64,000 nt of DNA from Variovorax sp. RA8 (GTDB lineage: Bacteria > Pseudomonadota > Gammaproteobacteria > Burkholderiales > Burkholderiaceae_C), in assembly GCF_901827175.1 (NCBI RefSeq), contig NZ_LR594663.1, forward strand, positions 186,001 to 250,000. The letters are read 5' to 3'. Below the pieces are notes generated by a model that saw only the letters and a program-made list of their open reading frames with translations, was not told where the DNA came from and did not search any database. Below, piece by piece: positions 35,601-43,706 of the stretch. Made by a program: the position numbers and the translations under genes. The stretch's first letter is position 1. Each line of letters starts with the position of its first letter.

Positions 35601-35822
35601 GGAGGCCAGGTCGTGGGTGACCTTCAGGGTCCGCCCCTGAAGATCGAAGGCGAGCCCGTGCACCCCGGTCACTTGCCCAAGTCGATTGCGAATGAGCTTT
35701 TCTTCGCTTGGGCAGTCCATATTGTCGATGCGGTAGACCGCTTCCTCGGCGCCGCTGCCCGCGGCTCCAGTGTCCGGATTTTTGGCGCCGCATCCGCAGG
35801 GGGTGGCTGGGTCTTTGCTCAT
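32670..35822 (-). CDS. pbrA: Pb/Cd/Zn-exporting P1B-type ATPase with five HMA-like domains
   Basis: A 1050-residue pump: CPC in IACPCALVIST, the phosphorylation site DKTGTLT, and GDGINDSPALA. Its N-terminus carries five metal-binding (HMA-like) domains, each with MDCxxEE instead of CxxC; the single Cys of each is at residues 37, 108, 178, 279 and 350. Typical CadA/PbrA proteins have one or two. The spacing is 70-71 residues except 101 across the linker between domains 3 and 4, which suggests tandem duplication. Metal assignment as Pb/Zn/Cd comes from the MDCPTEE motif, the pbr operator and the gene set. Transcribed divergently from pbrR. Confidence 0.95.
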   Translation of the reverse strand: MSKDPATPCGCGAKNPDTGAAGSGAEEAVYRIDNMDCPSEEKLIRNRLGQVTGVHGLAFDLQGRTLKVTHDLASLDPIEQALAEVGMNAHRQGQSPRKTVFHIDNMDCRNEEALVRRTLDGISGLERLEFDLPRRTLTVFHRLASADMLEACLRSVGMHARRADDTVRTLYRIENMDCPSEEKLIRSHLQKLKGVQDLQFDLHQRTLAVTHVEPVRAEMESILASIGMTARVDEEGPHTPASEAPVSLVDAPLAVAPDAVPNLDAHTSRVTYRIENMDCPTEEALIRDRLGKVSGIHAMDFNLMQRVLSVSHTLPTTDPIEKALTSIGMKAERRDAPGATTVLHIAKMDCPTEEGLIRGKLQGMAGVGDLQFNLMQRTLTVKHAPEAIGSAVQAIESLGFETVVRQSDEPLDTEATEQRTNWVPMAVSGVAAVLAEVVFWINNGNHWAVVALALVSILTGGLSTYKKGWIALKNRNLNMNALMSIAVTGGMAIGHWPEAAMVMFLFALAELIEAKSLDRARNAIRGLMDLAPATATVRQDNGSWNEVPAKEVPLQALVRVRPGERIALDGVIASGRSAINQAPITGESLPVEKAEGDQVFAGTINETGSFEYKVTAGANDSTLARIIHAVESAQGSRAPTQRFVDQFARVYTPAVFALALLVAAIPPLAMGADWMDWIYKALVLLVIACPCALVISTPVTIVSGLAAAARRGILIKGGVYLEGGRKLKVLALDKTGTLTHGKPEQTDFVALNGDGRTVAAWAASLASRSDHPVSQAIARSALRDGVVLQDVEAFAALPGRGVRGSVQGRMLHMGNHRLAQERGLSESPLQSQLQALERQGKTAVLLMDDANVLGIFAVADTVKETSRQAIADLQAQGIRTLMLTGDNQHTAQAIAAQVGIAEARGDQLPEDKLKTIEELVGREGQVGMVGDGINDSPALARADIGFAMGAAGTDTAIETADVALMDDDLRKIPTFIRLSKTTANVLTQNIVLALGIKAVFIALTFSGHATMWMAVFADMGASLLVVFNGLRLLGATTTPEPTAAQVLKPA

Positions 35823-35872
35823 CTCGATTCCTCAGTTGGCGTCCGGGTTTTCCCGCATCATCAAGAGTGGAC

Positions 35873-35896
35873 AACCTCTAGTAGGTATAGAGTCAA
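35873..35896. promoter_or_regulatory. PbrR operator in the pbrA promoter
   Basis: On the minus strand a TTGACT -35 box is followed by the dyad CTCTA/TAGAG (35876-35880 and 35888-35892) and CTAGAGGTTG. This is nearly the pattern of the Cupriavidus metallidurans pbrA promoter, where a long spacer is untwisted by PbrR. The -10 box by eye is TTGTCC, which is weak, as expected of MerR-type promoters. Confidence 0.8.
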
Positions 35897-35914
35897 GCAT
35901 TTGGGGAGATGACC

Positions 35915-36316
35915 ATGCTGCGGATTGGCGAGCTCGCAAAACGTGCCGATTGCCTCGTGCAGACGGTCCGCTTCTATGAAGGCGAAGGTCTCCTGCCTCA
36001 GCCCGCGCGTAGCGAAGGCAACTTCAGGCTCTATGACGACAGCCATCTGGAGCGGTTGCGGTTCATCCGAAGGTGCCGTGCCAGGGACATGACCCTGGAA
36101 GAGGTCCGCCATCTGCTGGGATTTCGTGATCATCCCGAACTCGACTGCGGCGAGGTCAACGAATTGGTGGATGCCCATATCGCGCAGGTGCGCGCCAAGA
36201 TCCAGGACCTCAAAGAGCTTGAACGACAGCTTTCGGAGCTGCGCCGTTCGTGCGCTACCAGCCGTTCGGCGCGGGATTGCGGCATTCTGAATGGCTTGGC
36301 CCAACTGTCCGATTGA
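35915..36316 (+). CDS. pbrR: MerR-family lead-responsive regulator PbrR
   Basis: A 133-residue regulator with HTH IGELAKRADCLVQTVRFYEGEG, and the Cys residues of the PbrR/CadR group: one in LDCGEVN and a pair in RRSCATSRSARDCGIL. The ATG at 35915 is chosen over the ATG at 35909 because GGGGAG is correctly spaced only for the later one. It is divergent from pbrA and activates it when Pb(II) binds. pbrT follows on the same strand after about 185 bases. Confidence 0.9.
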   Translation: MLRIGELAKRADCLVQTVRFYEGEGLLPQPARSEGNFRLYDDSHLERLRFIRRCRARDMTLEEVRHLLGFRDHPELDCGEVNELVDAHIAQVRAKIQDLKELERQLSELRRSCATSRSARDCGILNGLAQLSD

Positions 36317-36470
36317 AGGCCGGCCCATTCCACCCGGACATCCTTCGCCAGGAAACTCGGACGCCGCGGACGGCGATCTTGCTCGCCAGCGCCGTCCTTG
36401 GGCGACTGCGAACCCTCTTCGAGGCGGTGCCGACGGAAAAGCCGAAGCGAAGCACCGCGAGCCTCTAAAA

Positions 36471-36491
36471 TGCGAATACTTCATATTCGCA
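36471..36491. promoter_or_regulatory. Perfect inverted repeat just before pbrT
   Basis: TGCGAATA and TATTCGCA with a five-base gap form a perfect 8-bp palindrome ending about 9 bases before the pbrT ATG. It does not resemble the PbrR dyad. An ArsR/SmtB-type operator or an mRNA hairpin covering the start are possible readings. Confidence 0.7.
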
Positions 36492-36500
36492 CTTAACAAC

Positions 36501-38447
36501 ATGACCGTCCTCGGCTCCATCCGCACTCGGGTTCTGGTACTTGCGTCGCTGTTTACCATGGCGTGCTGGTCGGCCTGGGGCGCGGAGGCACCAGCGACTG
36601 ACAAAGCCAGGCAGGCCTGGCAACTCCTTGACTACGTTGCTGTGGACTACGGTGGCGCCGTGCGCAACGGAAAGGTCGAGAGCGCGGCGGAATACGAGGA
36701 GATGAAGGAGTTCGTCGCGACTGCCTCGCAGCAGCTCGAGACGCTTCCGAACACTGCGGCGCTTCCGGAACTTCGACGCCAGTCCTCCAGACTGAGCGAA
36801 CTCGTTGCACAGAAGTCCGACCCGAAGACCGTCGGCGACGCGGCCCACGCGCTCGCTGCAGCACTGGTCAAGGCCTACCCGTTTCCCCTGTCGCCCGCGA
36901 AGGCGCCGGATCTGACGCGCGGTGCAGCGTTGTTCCAGGCGACCTGCGCTGCATGCCACGGCGAGCGCGGCACTGGCAACGGGCCGCTGGCCGCGCGCCT
37001 CGATCCGCATCCCACCGATTTTTCGGATCGGGAGCGCGCCCGCAACCGGTCACCACTCGCGCTCTACCAGATCATGAGCCAGGGTGTCCAAGGTACCGCC
37101 ATGGCCAGCTTCAAGGATAGCCTGTCGGATGACGACCGCTGGGCCCTAGCATTCTTCGTCGGCGGCTTGTCGTACTCCGACGCCGATCGCTTGGCGGGTG
37201 CGGTGCCCTGGAAGGAAGATGGACGCGCCAGGGAGTCCGTCAAAGGGCTCGACGCGGTGGCGCAGCTTTCCGAAGGTGCGCTTGCGGACAAGGTGGACCC
37301 GAAGATTGCGGCCTCGCTCATTGCCTTCTTGCGGGCCCAACCGGGCGAGGCGGCCGTCTCGCAGCAGGGCATCGCTGCGACGAAGGAGCGTCTCGCGCAG
37401 AGCCGAACTGCGTTTGTGCAAGGCGATCGTGAGCGCGCAGGCAAGCTGGCCTTGTCGGCTTACCTGGACGGCTTCGAACCGCTTGAGCCGGCTTTGCGAG
37501 CGCGCAACGCGGCCTTGCTCGCCCGCGTCGAGACAGCAATGGGTGCCTATCGGTCAGCCATTGGCACTGGTGATCGGGCCAAGGTGGAAAGCGCCGAGCA
37601 GGCCCTGCAGTCCTTATTGGATCTGGCGCAATCCGATCTGCAGCCGGGAGACAATGACGCGCTCACCACATTTCTGGCCGCGCTGACGATCCTGCTGCGT
37701 GAAGGGCTTGAGGCCTTGCTCGTGGTTGTTGCAATGATCGCCTTCCTGCGCAAGGCCGAGCGCCCGGACGTTCTGCACTACGTGCATGCGGGGTGGATCC
37801 TGGCGCTCGCCGGCGGCGGCCTGACATGGTTTGCCGCAACCTACCTTGTGAGCGTCAGCGGGGCGAGCCGCGAACTCACCGAGGGGTTCTCTTCGCTGTT
37901 CGCGGCGGTCGTGTTGCTGGGCGTGGGCATGTGGATGCACCGCAAGAGCGTTGCCGGGCGGTGGCAGGCCTACCTCAAGGAAAAGCTGTCGAATGCGCTC
38001 AACCAGCGGACCGCGGCCTGGTTCCTGTTCTCGCTGGCGTTCATTGCTGTTTATCGGGAAGTCTTCGAAACCGTGTTGTTCTTCGCCGCGCTATGGACCG
38101 AAGGCAATGGCCTGCCCCTGCTGGCCGGTTTGGCGGCGGGGTCAGCATCGCTCGGGCTCATTGCATGGGTGCTGCTGCGCACCAGCGCGCGGCTGCCCAT
38201 TGGCCAGTTCTTCGCGGCAAGCTCCCTCCTGGTGGCCTTGTTGGCGGTCGTGCTGGCCGGCAAGGGGGTGGCGGGACTTCAAGAGGCGGGCCTTCTGGAT
38301 GTGACTCCGGCGGCGGTTCCTCGGGTCGAGCTGCTTGGAATCTATCCGTCCTGGCAGACCCTGTCCGCTCAGCTGGTGGTCCTGCTCATTGCAGTCACGG
38401 GATTCGTCGCCAATCTGCGGCCGAGCAAGCTCGTGAGACGTGGGTAG
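36501..38447 (+). CDS. pbrT: Lead/iron permease with N-terminal cytochrome c domain, PbrT-like
   Basis: A 648-residue membrane protein. A signal peptide (LVLASLFTMACWSAWGA) precedes a cytochrome c domain with heme motif CAACH (residues about 149-153). The C-terminal half has seven or so membrane helices with the two FTR1 signatures REGLE (about 399) and a second one, altered to REVFE in YREVFETVLFF. FTR1 permeases import iron; the PbrT branch is linked to lead uptake. The heme domain may oxidise metal before import. The start is chosen at ATG 36501 by the signal peptide; the long upstream frame has no similarity. Confidence 0.85.
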   Translation: MTVLGSIRTRVLVLASLFTMACWSAWGAEAPATDKARQAWQLLDYVAVDYGGAVRNGKVESAAEYEEMKEFVATASQQLETLPNTAALPELRRQSSRLSELVAQKSDPKTVGDAAHALAAALVKAYPFPLSPAKAPDLTRGAALFQATCAACHGERGTGNGPLAARLDPHPTDFSDRERARNRSPLALYQIMSQGVQGTAMASFKDSLSDDDRWALAFFVGGLSYSDADRLAGAVPWKEDGRARESVKGLDAVAQLSEGALADKVDPKIAASLIAFLRAQPGEAAVSQQGIAATKERLAQSRTAFVQGDRERAGKLALSAYLDGFEPLEPALRARNAALLARVETAMGAYRSAIGTGDRAKVESAEQALQSLLDLAQSDLQPGDNDALTTFLAALTILLREGLEALLVVVAMIAFLRKAERPDVLHYVHAGWILALAGGGLTWFAATYLVSVSGASRELTEGFSSLFAAVVLLGVGMWMHRKSVAGRWQAYLKEKLSNALNQRTAAWFLFSLAFIAVYREVFETVLFFAALWTEGNGLPLLAGLAAGSASLGLIAWVLLRTSARLPIGQFFAASSLLVALLAVVLAGKGVAGLQEAGLLDVTPAAVPRVELLGIYPSWQTLSAQLVVLLIAVTGFVANLRPSKLVRRG

Positions 38448-38896
38448 CTTCGGCGAGCTTGCCTAAGCACCGCGTGGCCCCCAGTTGGGGGTTTGCCTGC
38501 CATGGTCCGTGCAGGCCTCGCGCGGTCAGTGCCCTGAGCGCGGTACGGTCGCAGCAGAAGCGGCGCCGTTCGCAGCGGCCAGCATCGGCCGCACGCAGGC
38601 GGCTACGGCGCGGAGAGCGCTGACCGGTCTGCAAGAGCCACCCCCGCCGAGACGCTTGCCGAGGACGTTCATCCCCGTCTTCCTATTGGATGCCGGACGC
38701 ACCTCTTGCAGCCTGATGCAAACTCTTAACAGCACATGGGCACATGGCTGTGTCTTCCGTCTCCGTTGATGAAGGGGAGCGGCCTTGCGTAGCGCGTCAT
38801 GGCGACTGCACGATACCGATTGCCTCTTTCACGGTGCGGCGTCCGGCTCTCCGTTGCGGCGCGCCAGGCGAGCATCGGCAGCAGATCATCGGTCAA
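38448..38896. other. Intergenic region between pbrT and IS1071
   Basis: About 450 bases with no convincing gene. Frames present (for example plus 38485-38769) are short and Arg/Ser-rich. On the minus strand a short segment leading to the IS end reads LTDDLLPMLAWRAATES, which is protein-like but matches nothing I know. Confidence 0.5.
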
Positions 38897-39006
38897 GGGG
38901 TCTCCTCGTTTTCAGTGCAATAAGTGACGGTACGAAAAGCTAGCACTGGCGCGGAGGTGGTGTTGGTAGATCGTTGATTTCATTGACTTTCCTGTTCACT
39001 TTCAAA
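38897..39006. repeat. IS1071 left terminal inverted repeat
   Basis: An imperfect inverted copy of the right end; the first about 65 bases match almost exactly (one difference near the start of the GCGGAG segment). The inner limit is approximate. Confidence 0.8.
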
Positions 39007-39039
39007 TCTGCGATTCGTGGCGTCAAACCGTGGTCGGTT

Positions 39040-41967
39040 TCATCCATTGGTGCCAGTTATCGATGCATTTGGCCGCGAAGGCAGGATTTGGTCAGCATAG
39101 CGGTCAACCGGGAAGCGAAACACACCCCGCAAGTTGATGCTCTCCAGCCTGGTGGGCGCAATCTTCCCGATCAGTTCCGGTGGAATGACCTGGCGGCGGT
39201 TCGACCAGCGATCCAGGACCGCCTGCATCTGTGAGGTATTCCACGCCATCACGATGTTGGCCATCAGGCTCAACGCATCGGCCACAGCCTGCATTTCATC
39301 GACACGTTTGGCCTGCGCCGGGCTGATCCGGCCGGTATAAATGGCGCGCTTGAGGGCGTTAACAGCCTCGCCCCGATTGAGCACCCGGCGCAACTCGTTC
39401 CTGAAAGCGTCCTTGACAAAGTAGTCAGCCAAAAACGCCGTACGCAGCAACCGCCCCAATTGCACGCCAGCCTCATAGATTGGATCGCCCTGGGCGGCAG
39501 AACCGAACCGCGCAAGAGCTGCCACCGCACTGGCATGTCCGCTCATGACCGAGGCTGCCAGGTGCACCAGACTATCCCAATGCTTTTCGATCAAAGCGAC
39601 GTCGACATTGGCTTCGCACACCGCAGCGATTTCTGCGGGCACTTTGGTGCCGCGTGGCACAAAGAGGTGGCGCTGTTTGAGTTCCTTCAACCGCGGGCAA
39701 AGATCAAAACCAAGCAAACGGGCATGTGACATGGCAAAGTCGGTGTAGCCATGGGTATCCACAGCAAGCTGGCTGGTCTCCAGCTTTTCTTGGCGGATGA
39801 CACCTTCAATGGCCACGCCCGCCTGGCGCTCATTGAGCACAAAGGGCTGCGCATGGAAGATGCCCCACCGGTCTTTTACATGGGAGTAGATTCCAATGGA
39901 AGGTGTGTTGCGCCGAGGATCAAGCCGGGCTTGCCACACCCGTTTGGTGGTCTCCATGGTCATCATGTCAGAAGATGCCAAATCGGACCGCCCCCAGGTG
40001 GCGGCAATCGGGTGTCGCTGCATGAATTCCAGCACAGCCTGGCAGGCCTGGCTCAGACGCCGTTCGTCCCGCGCCCAGCGCATGGCCTGGCGAATGCTGG
40101 TGGCAGACAATTGCGGAATCATGCGCGCGCATTCGACCGCAGTCAGACTGGTGCCGTGGGCCATGATGCCGGCATAGACCATCAGCAGCTCGTCGGTAGA
40201 GCGCGGCTCACGTCCGAGCATGATCCAGCTAAAGCGCACCTGGGCGTCAACGGCCAGAATCACTTCCGGCAATTGAACCTCACCGATGCGGTGATCCAAA
40301 GCCGCGCGCAGCTTGGTCACTTCTGGGTCTTCGTCCTCTGCGGGCAATGGCGACAAATGGAGTTCATCATCCACGCGCAGTACGCCACTGCGGGCTGCAG
40401 CGGCCACCGCATCGACACCGGCAGTTACTCTGGCCAGCAAAGGCTTCAAGAAAGTGGCAGCCTTGCTGGGTAACGATAGACGGGCATAGTGTTTCTTGGA
40501 CTCTGCCTGCCAACGCTCGTCCGTGAAGAACAAGCGCGCACGACCCCGAAAGCTCAGGCTGTGCTCAATCCAGACCGAGCCATTGCGCACCGCGCGGCGC
40601 AGGGCAAACAGGGTGGCCACCTCCAACGCCTGAAACGCCCGTTCCCGGTCTGGGCTGGAGATCGAAACCTGCCAGATCATTCCCAGACTTGGTGCCACCA
40701 CTTCAACTGGCAGCTTTCTGGATCCTTTGAGATATAAAGCTTGCAGCTTGGCAAGGTACTCGATGGCAGGATGCTCGCCGGTGGCCTGCCAGGGCAGCTT
40801 TGCAATGGCGACGAGCAACGACCGCACGGGGCGAATTCCATCAATCAATCCCTCGCGGACCAGGGAGGCCCTGCTCGGTGGTTTGCGTTTCTGGGTTTCG
40901 GTGATCAAGGCTTCAAGACGGGCACGCAACTCAGCATCTGGCACCGCACCTTGCGCGCTCAAGGCAACAAGTTCGCCGAGCAGCGTTTTGTACATTGCGG
41001 CCCAATTGACGGTAGCGGGGACATCGGCGGCAGCCTGACGCCACAGATCGGCGATCCGGCGCTGCACCATAAGGATCAACTGGTCTGTGGTGGTGAACAG
41101 GCAATACCGAAGAAAGCATGCGACCTCCACGGTGCGCGCTGGCTCTTTGATCTTGGCTCCGGCTGAGGGCGGCCTGGAGACAAGTCGGCGCGCGTAGCGG
41201 CGCAAGATGAGATCGGGGATGTCTGCCAGGTGCTTATGAACGTCCAGCGTGTAAAGCAGGTCGATGCGCTCCAGTACCTCGCTGATTTGGCGGGTTGAGT
41301 GTTTCGCCGGTGCAGCCCATAGCCAACTCTGCTGGGTTTGTCCATCTGGGCGCAGCTCTGAAACTGAGGCTCGCCAGCGATCAAGTGTTGCTGGATCAAC
41401 GCTGGCGGCGATGGCGGTGCCTGTTTCAACTTCAAGCTGGGCAAGTGCCGCCGCAATCAGTGTCCGAATTGCCCGCTCGTGCACGATCACCAGCTTGTTC
41501 TTGTACAGCCATTGACGCGCCCGCACGAGTAGCTGATCGCGGTCGGCGCAGCGCGCCACTTCGTCGCGCAGTTCACGTACCAGTGAGCGGCGCTGGTGCT
41601 CGCTCATCCACTGGAATCCAAGGACCGTGCAGGCTACTTGTTGGTGATCGAATAGCGTGCGCCCGCGTTCATACATGGCTCTCAGCGAGGCGACTTCTGG
41701 TGCTGCAATGCCAAGCTCGTTGCCAAGGTGGCGCCACAAGGCTACTGGAATTACCCGAAAGGCACCGAGCAAACGCCCACTCATGCGCAGGAAACCAATA
41801 TGGAGCGCCAGACCAAGCTTGTGGGAATCACCTCGGCGTGCATTGATTGCGTCGCGCTCGGCACCATCGAAGGTGAAAAATGCCTTCATCTCGAAGTCGC
41901 TGATATCGCGGGGGAGCCCACGCATCCCCAAAAACGTTGTGTGCCAACCCTGCATCGTGAACCTCAA
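39040..41967 (-). CDS. tnpA: IS1071 transposase TnpA
   Basis: A 975-residue Tn3-family DDE transposase. The N-terminus carries GWHTTFLGMRGLPRDISDFE, the TnpA DNA-binding start; the C-terminal part has the DDE catalytic region (VDTHGYTDF around the first Asp and SINLRGVFRF at the end). ATG at 41967; a later Met (residue 5) is the alternative start used in some IS1071 entries. No resolvase gene accompanies it, as is typical of IS1071. Confidence 0.95.
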   Translation of the reverse strand: MRFTMQGWHTTFLGMRGLPRDISDFEMKAFFTFDGAERDAINARRGDSHKLGLALHIGFLRMSGRLLGAFRVIPVALWRHLGNELGIAAPEVASLRAMYERGRTLFDHQQVACTVLGFQWMSEHQRRSLVRELRDEVARCADRDQLLVRARQWLYKNKLVIVHERAIRTLIAAALAQLEVETGTAIAASVDPATLDRWRASVSELRPDGQTQQSWLWAAPAKHSTRQISEVLERIDLLYTLDVHKHLADIPDLILRRYARRLVSRPPSAGAKIKEPARTVEVACFLRYCLFTTTDQLILMVQRRIADLWRQAAADVPATVNWAAMYKTLLGELVALSAQGAVPDAELRARLEALITETQKRKPPSRASLVREGLIDGIRPVRSLLVAIAKLPWQATGEHPAIEYLAKLQALYLKGSRKLPVEVVAPSLGMIWQVSISSPDRERAFQALEVATLFALRRAVRNGSVWIEHSLSFRGRARLFFTDERWQAESKKHYARLSLPSKAATFLKPLLARVTAGVDAVAAAARSGVLRVDDELHLSPLPAEDEDPEVTKLRAALDHRIGEVQLPEVILAVDAQVRFSWIMLGREPRSTDELLMVYAGIMAHGTSLTAVECARMIPQLSATSIRQAMRWARDERRLSQACQAVLEFMQRHPIAATWGRSDLASSDMMTMETTKRVWQARLDPRRNTPSIGIYSHVKDRWGIFHAQPFVLNERQAGVAIEGVIRQEKLETSQLAVDTHGYTDFAMSHARLLGFDLCPRLKELKQRHLFVPRGTKVPAEIAAVCEANVDVALIEKHWDSLVHLAASVMSGHASAVAALARFGSAAQGDPIYEAGVQLGRLLRTAFLADYFVKDAFRNELRRVLNRGEAVNALKRAIYTGRISPAQAKRVDEMQAVADALSLMANIVMAWNTSQMQAVLDRWSNRRQVIPPELIGKIAPTRLESINLRGVFRFPVDRYADQILPSRPNASITGTNG

Positions 41968-41990
41968 AAGTGGGAGGCCACCATACCCGT

Positions 41991-42100
41991 TTACAAAGCG
42001 AACAGGAAAGTCAATGAAATCAACGGTCTACCCAGACCACCCCCGCGCCAGTGCTAGCTTTGCGTACCGTCACTTATTGCACTGAAAACGAGGAGACCCC
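41991..42100. repeat. IS1071 right terminal inverted repeat
   Basis: Complement of the left end, ending in the outer CCCC at 42100. The inner boundary is approximate. Confidence 0.8.
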
Positions 42101-42271
42101 TACTTGCGAGTACATCGTGACGACGTTGGCCCCCACCTGCCGCGACTGAACGATCTCCGCTGCCGACAACAGGTCCGCAAGTTCTTGCGGCAAGTGACCG
42201 CCGAGCAGTTTGGTGAGACGCGCGAAATCACGCTCGGTGAGCGTACGTTCGTCCAGGATCGTTGCATGCAT
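42101..42271 (-). pseudogene. rnk: 5' part of a Rnk-like (GreA/GreB family) gene, cut by IS1071
   Basis: The minus frame starts MHATILDERTLTERDF at 42271 and reads to ANVVTMYSQV at the IS edge. This matches the N-terminal region of Rnk, the nucleoside diphosphate kinase regulator (INDLDAERIDIL...DVVTMNSRV). The C-terminal GreA/GreB-type domain is missing; the sequence on the other side of IS1071 does not supply it. About 57 residues remain. Confidence 0.8.
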
Positions 42272-42653
42272 GACGCACTCCAGTCGAATGTGACCGAGCC
42301 GTGGAACCGGCCGTCACAGCTGCGCGGGGCTTGTGCCCGGCGATCGATGGTTTGCGCTGAAAGGGAGAGAGGGGATCGCCGGGCTTAAGGATGTGCGGCC
42401 GGCTGACGAGGTCCCAGAACAATCATCGTGAACGAGCACGCATGCAGGACAGCGCCAGCCGCGAACGGCGAACGCACTGAAGCTTTGCAGGTGCTGTTGA
42501 TGAAGGACGGACGGAGCATGATCGAAGTGTATGCGTGGCCGTCCGGCCAATCAAGCAATGGCCTCATGGTTCGTGCCAGATACTCGCTGCGCGCGGAGCG
42601 GTTGTCTTCACAGGTGTTGTTCAACATATCGCCATTCGACGTTGCAGTACTCG
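42272..42653. other. Intergenic stretch with no certain gene
   Basis: Short frames exist on both strands (plus 42428-42757 and minus 42385-42627). The plus one begins MNEHACRTAP and overlaps uspA on the opposite strand. Neither has recognisable content or a clear ribosome-binding site, so neither is called. Confidence 0.4.
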
Positions 42654-43097
42654 TTAGCGCAGCACGAGCACCGGCAACTTCGAGTGGGTCAGGACGTGCT
42701 GCGTTTCACTTCCGAGCAACAGTCGGGCAAGTCCTTTTCGGCCGTGCGATGCCATGACAATCAGGTCGCTCTCGTGCTTCTTCGATGCCGCGATGATTGC
42801 TTCGGCTACAAGGTCGGAGACAACGGTGCTGGTCTTGGCTCTTACACCGCGCGCTTCGGCCCGCTTGCCGACCTCATCGAGTCTGCCCTGCGCTACCTTG
42901 GCAGACTGGCCTTCGATGCGTGCGATCTCTTCATCATTGAACACCATCACGCCATCGAAGTAACTCCGCGCGTAACGCGGCACTACTGTAAGCGCCACCA
43001 GTTCGGCCGCGTTCTCCGCGGCAAGATCGATGGCGCTGCTGACGGCCTTGTCTGCGAGTTCCGAACCATCGGTCGCAACTAGTATCCTGTGGAACAT
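42654..43097 (-). CDS. Universal stress protein UspA family
   Basis: A 147-residue UspA-fold protein starting MFHRILVATDGSELA (ATG 43097). The ATP-binding signature GRKGLARLLLGSET (G-x2-G-x9-G[ST]) is present. The frame is open to 43145 upstream without similarity. These proteins are induced by stress such as oxygen limitation; the neighbours (acyl-CoA synthetase, truncated haemoglobin, NsrR) fit a low-oxygen or nitrosative response. Confidence 0.9.
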   Translation of the reverse strand: MFHRILVATDGSELADKAVSSAIDLAAENAAELVALTVVPRYARSYFDGVMVFNDEEIARIEGQSAKVAQGRLDEVGKRAEARGVRAKTSTVVSDLVAEAIIAASKKHESDLIVMASHGRKGLARLLLGSETQHVLTHSKLPVLVLR

Positions 43098-43271
43098 GGA
43101 TTCGCTCCTCAATGCTGGTGAGTGAAGTGCAGTCGAGTCGCGCATGCGCTGCCTTGCTGCTCGCAGATTCGACTACGGTGTCGCCACCCTCAGGTGGTGA
43201 TTTCTGGGCGGACAGACGAGGCTCCGCATAGCTTAGGTTCAGGATGTCCCGGGCATTCACGCTTCGCTCCT

Positions 43272-43706
43272 CTACCGCGCGTCCGCCCTGGCTCTCCGCT
43301 CGTTCAGCACGTCGCGCAACACCGCCGCGTTGCTGTGTATAACGTCGCTCGTGTCGGACAGAAGAGTCAATCGGCTGCGGCAAAGCAGATCATCAAGCAA
43401 ACACAACAGATCTTCGCGCTGCGCAAGTTCTGCCCGATATCTGCGACTGAACGAAGCCCAGCCGCTGGATGTAAGGAAATGGCAATGGCAGCGATTCAAC
43501 GCGATGCTCGGGCCCGCTTCACGCAGCCATAGGTCAGCCCCAACGCGCCTCTTGGTCATCCCGATCGGCCACAGCCTATCCACAAGGATGCGCAAGCCGT
43601 CATCGCCGGATATGCTGTCGCGGGCGCGCTTCACGAGCAGTGTGCCCGCGGCGTACTGCGGCCGAAGTTGCCTGGACGCGGGCGTTTGAGAGATCAATGA
43701 GTGCAC
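43272..43706 (-). CDS. DUF488-family protein
   Basis: A 144-residue protein with the DUF488 pattern: VKRARDS...[27 protein letters not shown] and FSRRYRAEL. The usual HDPxRWxEF segment is altered ([14 protein letters not shown]). Function is unknown in the family. It overlaps the acs gene end by 13 bases and is probably cotranscribed with it. Confidence 0.8.
   Translation of the reverse strand: MHSLISQTPASRQLRPQYAAGTLLVKRARDSISGDDGLRILVDRLWPIGMTKRRVGADLWLREAGPSIALNRCHCHFLTSSGWASFSRRYRAELAQREDLLCLLDDLLCRSRLTLLSDTSDVIHSNAAVLRDVLNERRARADAR

Larger units (their letters stand above)
38897..42100. mobile_element. IS1071: IS1071 (Tn3-family), apparently complete
   Basis: The ends begin GGGGTCTCCTCG and its complement, and inverted repeats continue for about 110 bases on each side. 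Length from terminal GGGG to terminal CCCC is 3204 bases, the size known for IS1071, and it encodes only TnpA, as IS1071 does. The five bases on each side (GTCAA and TACTT) are not the same, so no target duplication is present. It interrupts or truncates a rnk-like gene on its right side. Confidence 0.93.

Noticed and set aside
34206..35912. Long plus-strand open frame opposite pbrA
   Set aside because: It mirrors a well-conserved ATPase on the other strand and has no protein features of its own.
38892..42105. Target-site duplication around IS1071
   Set aside because: The flanking pentamers GTCAA and TACTT are not identical.
42428..42757. Plus-strand frame beginning MNEHACRTAP
   Set aside because: No similarity, no clear ribosome-binding site, and it overlaps uspA on the other strand.
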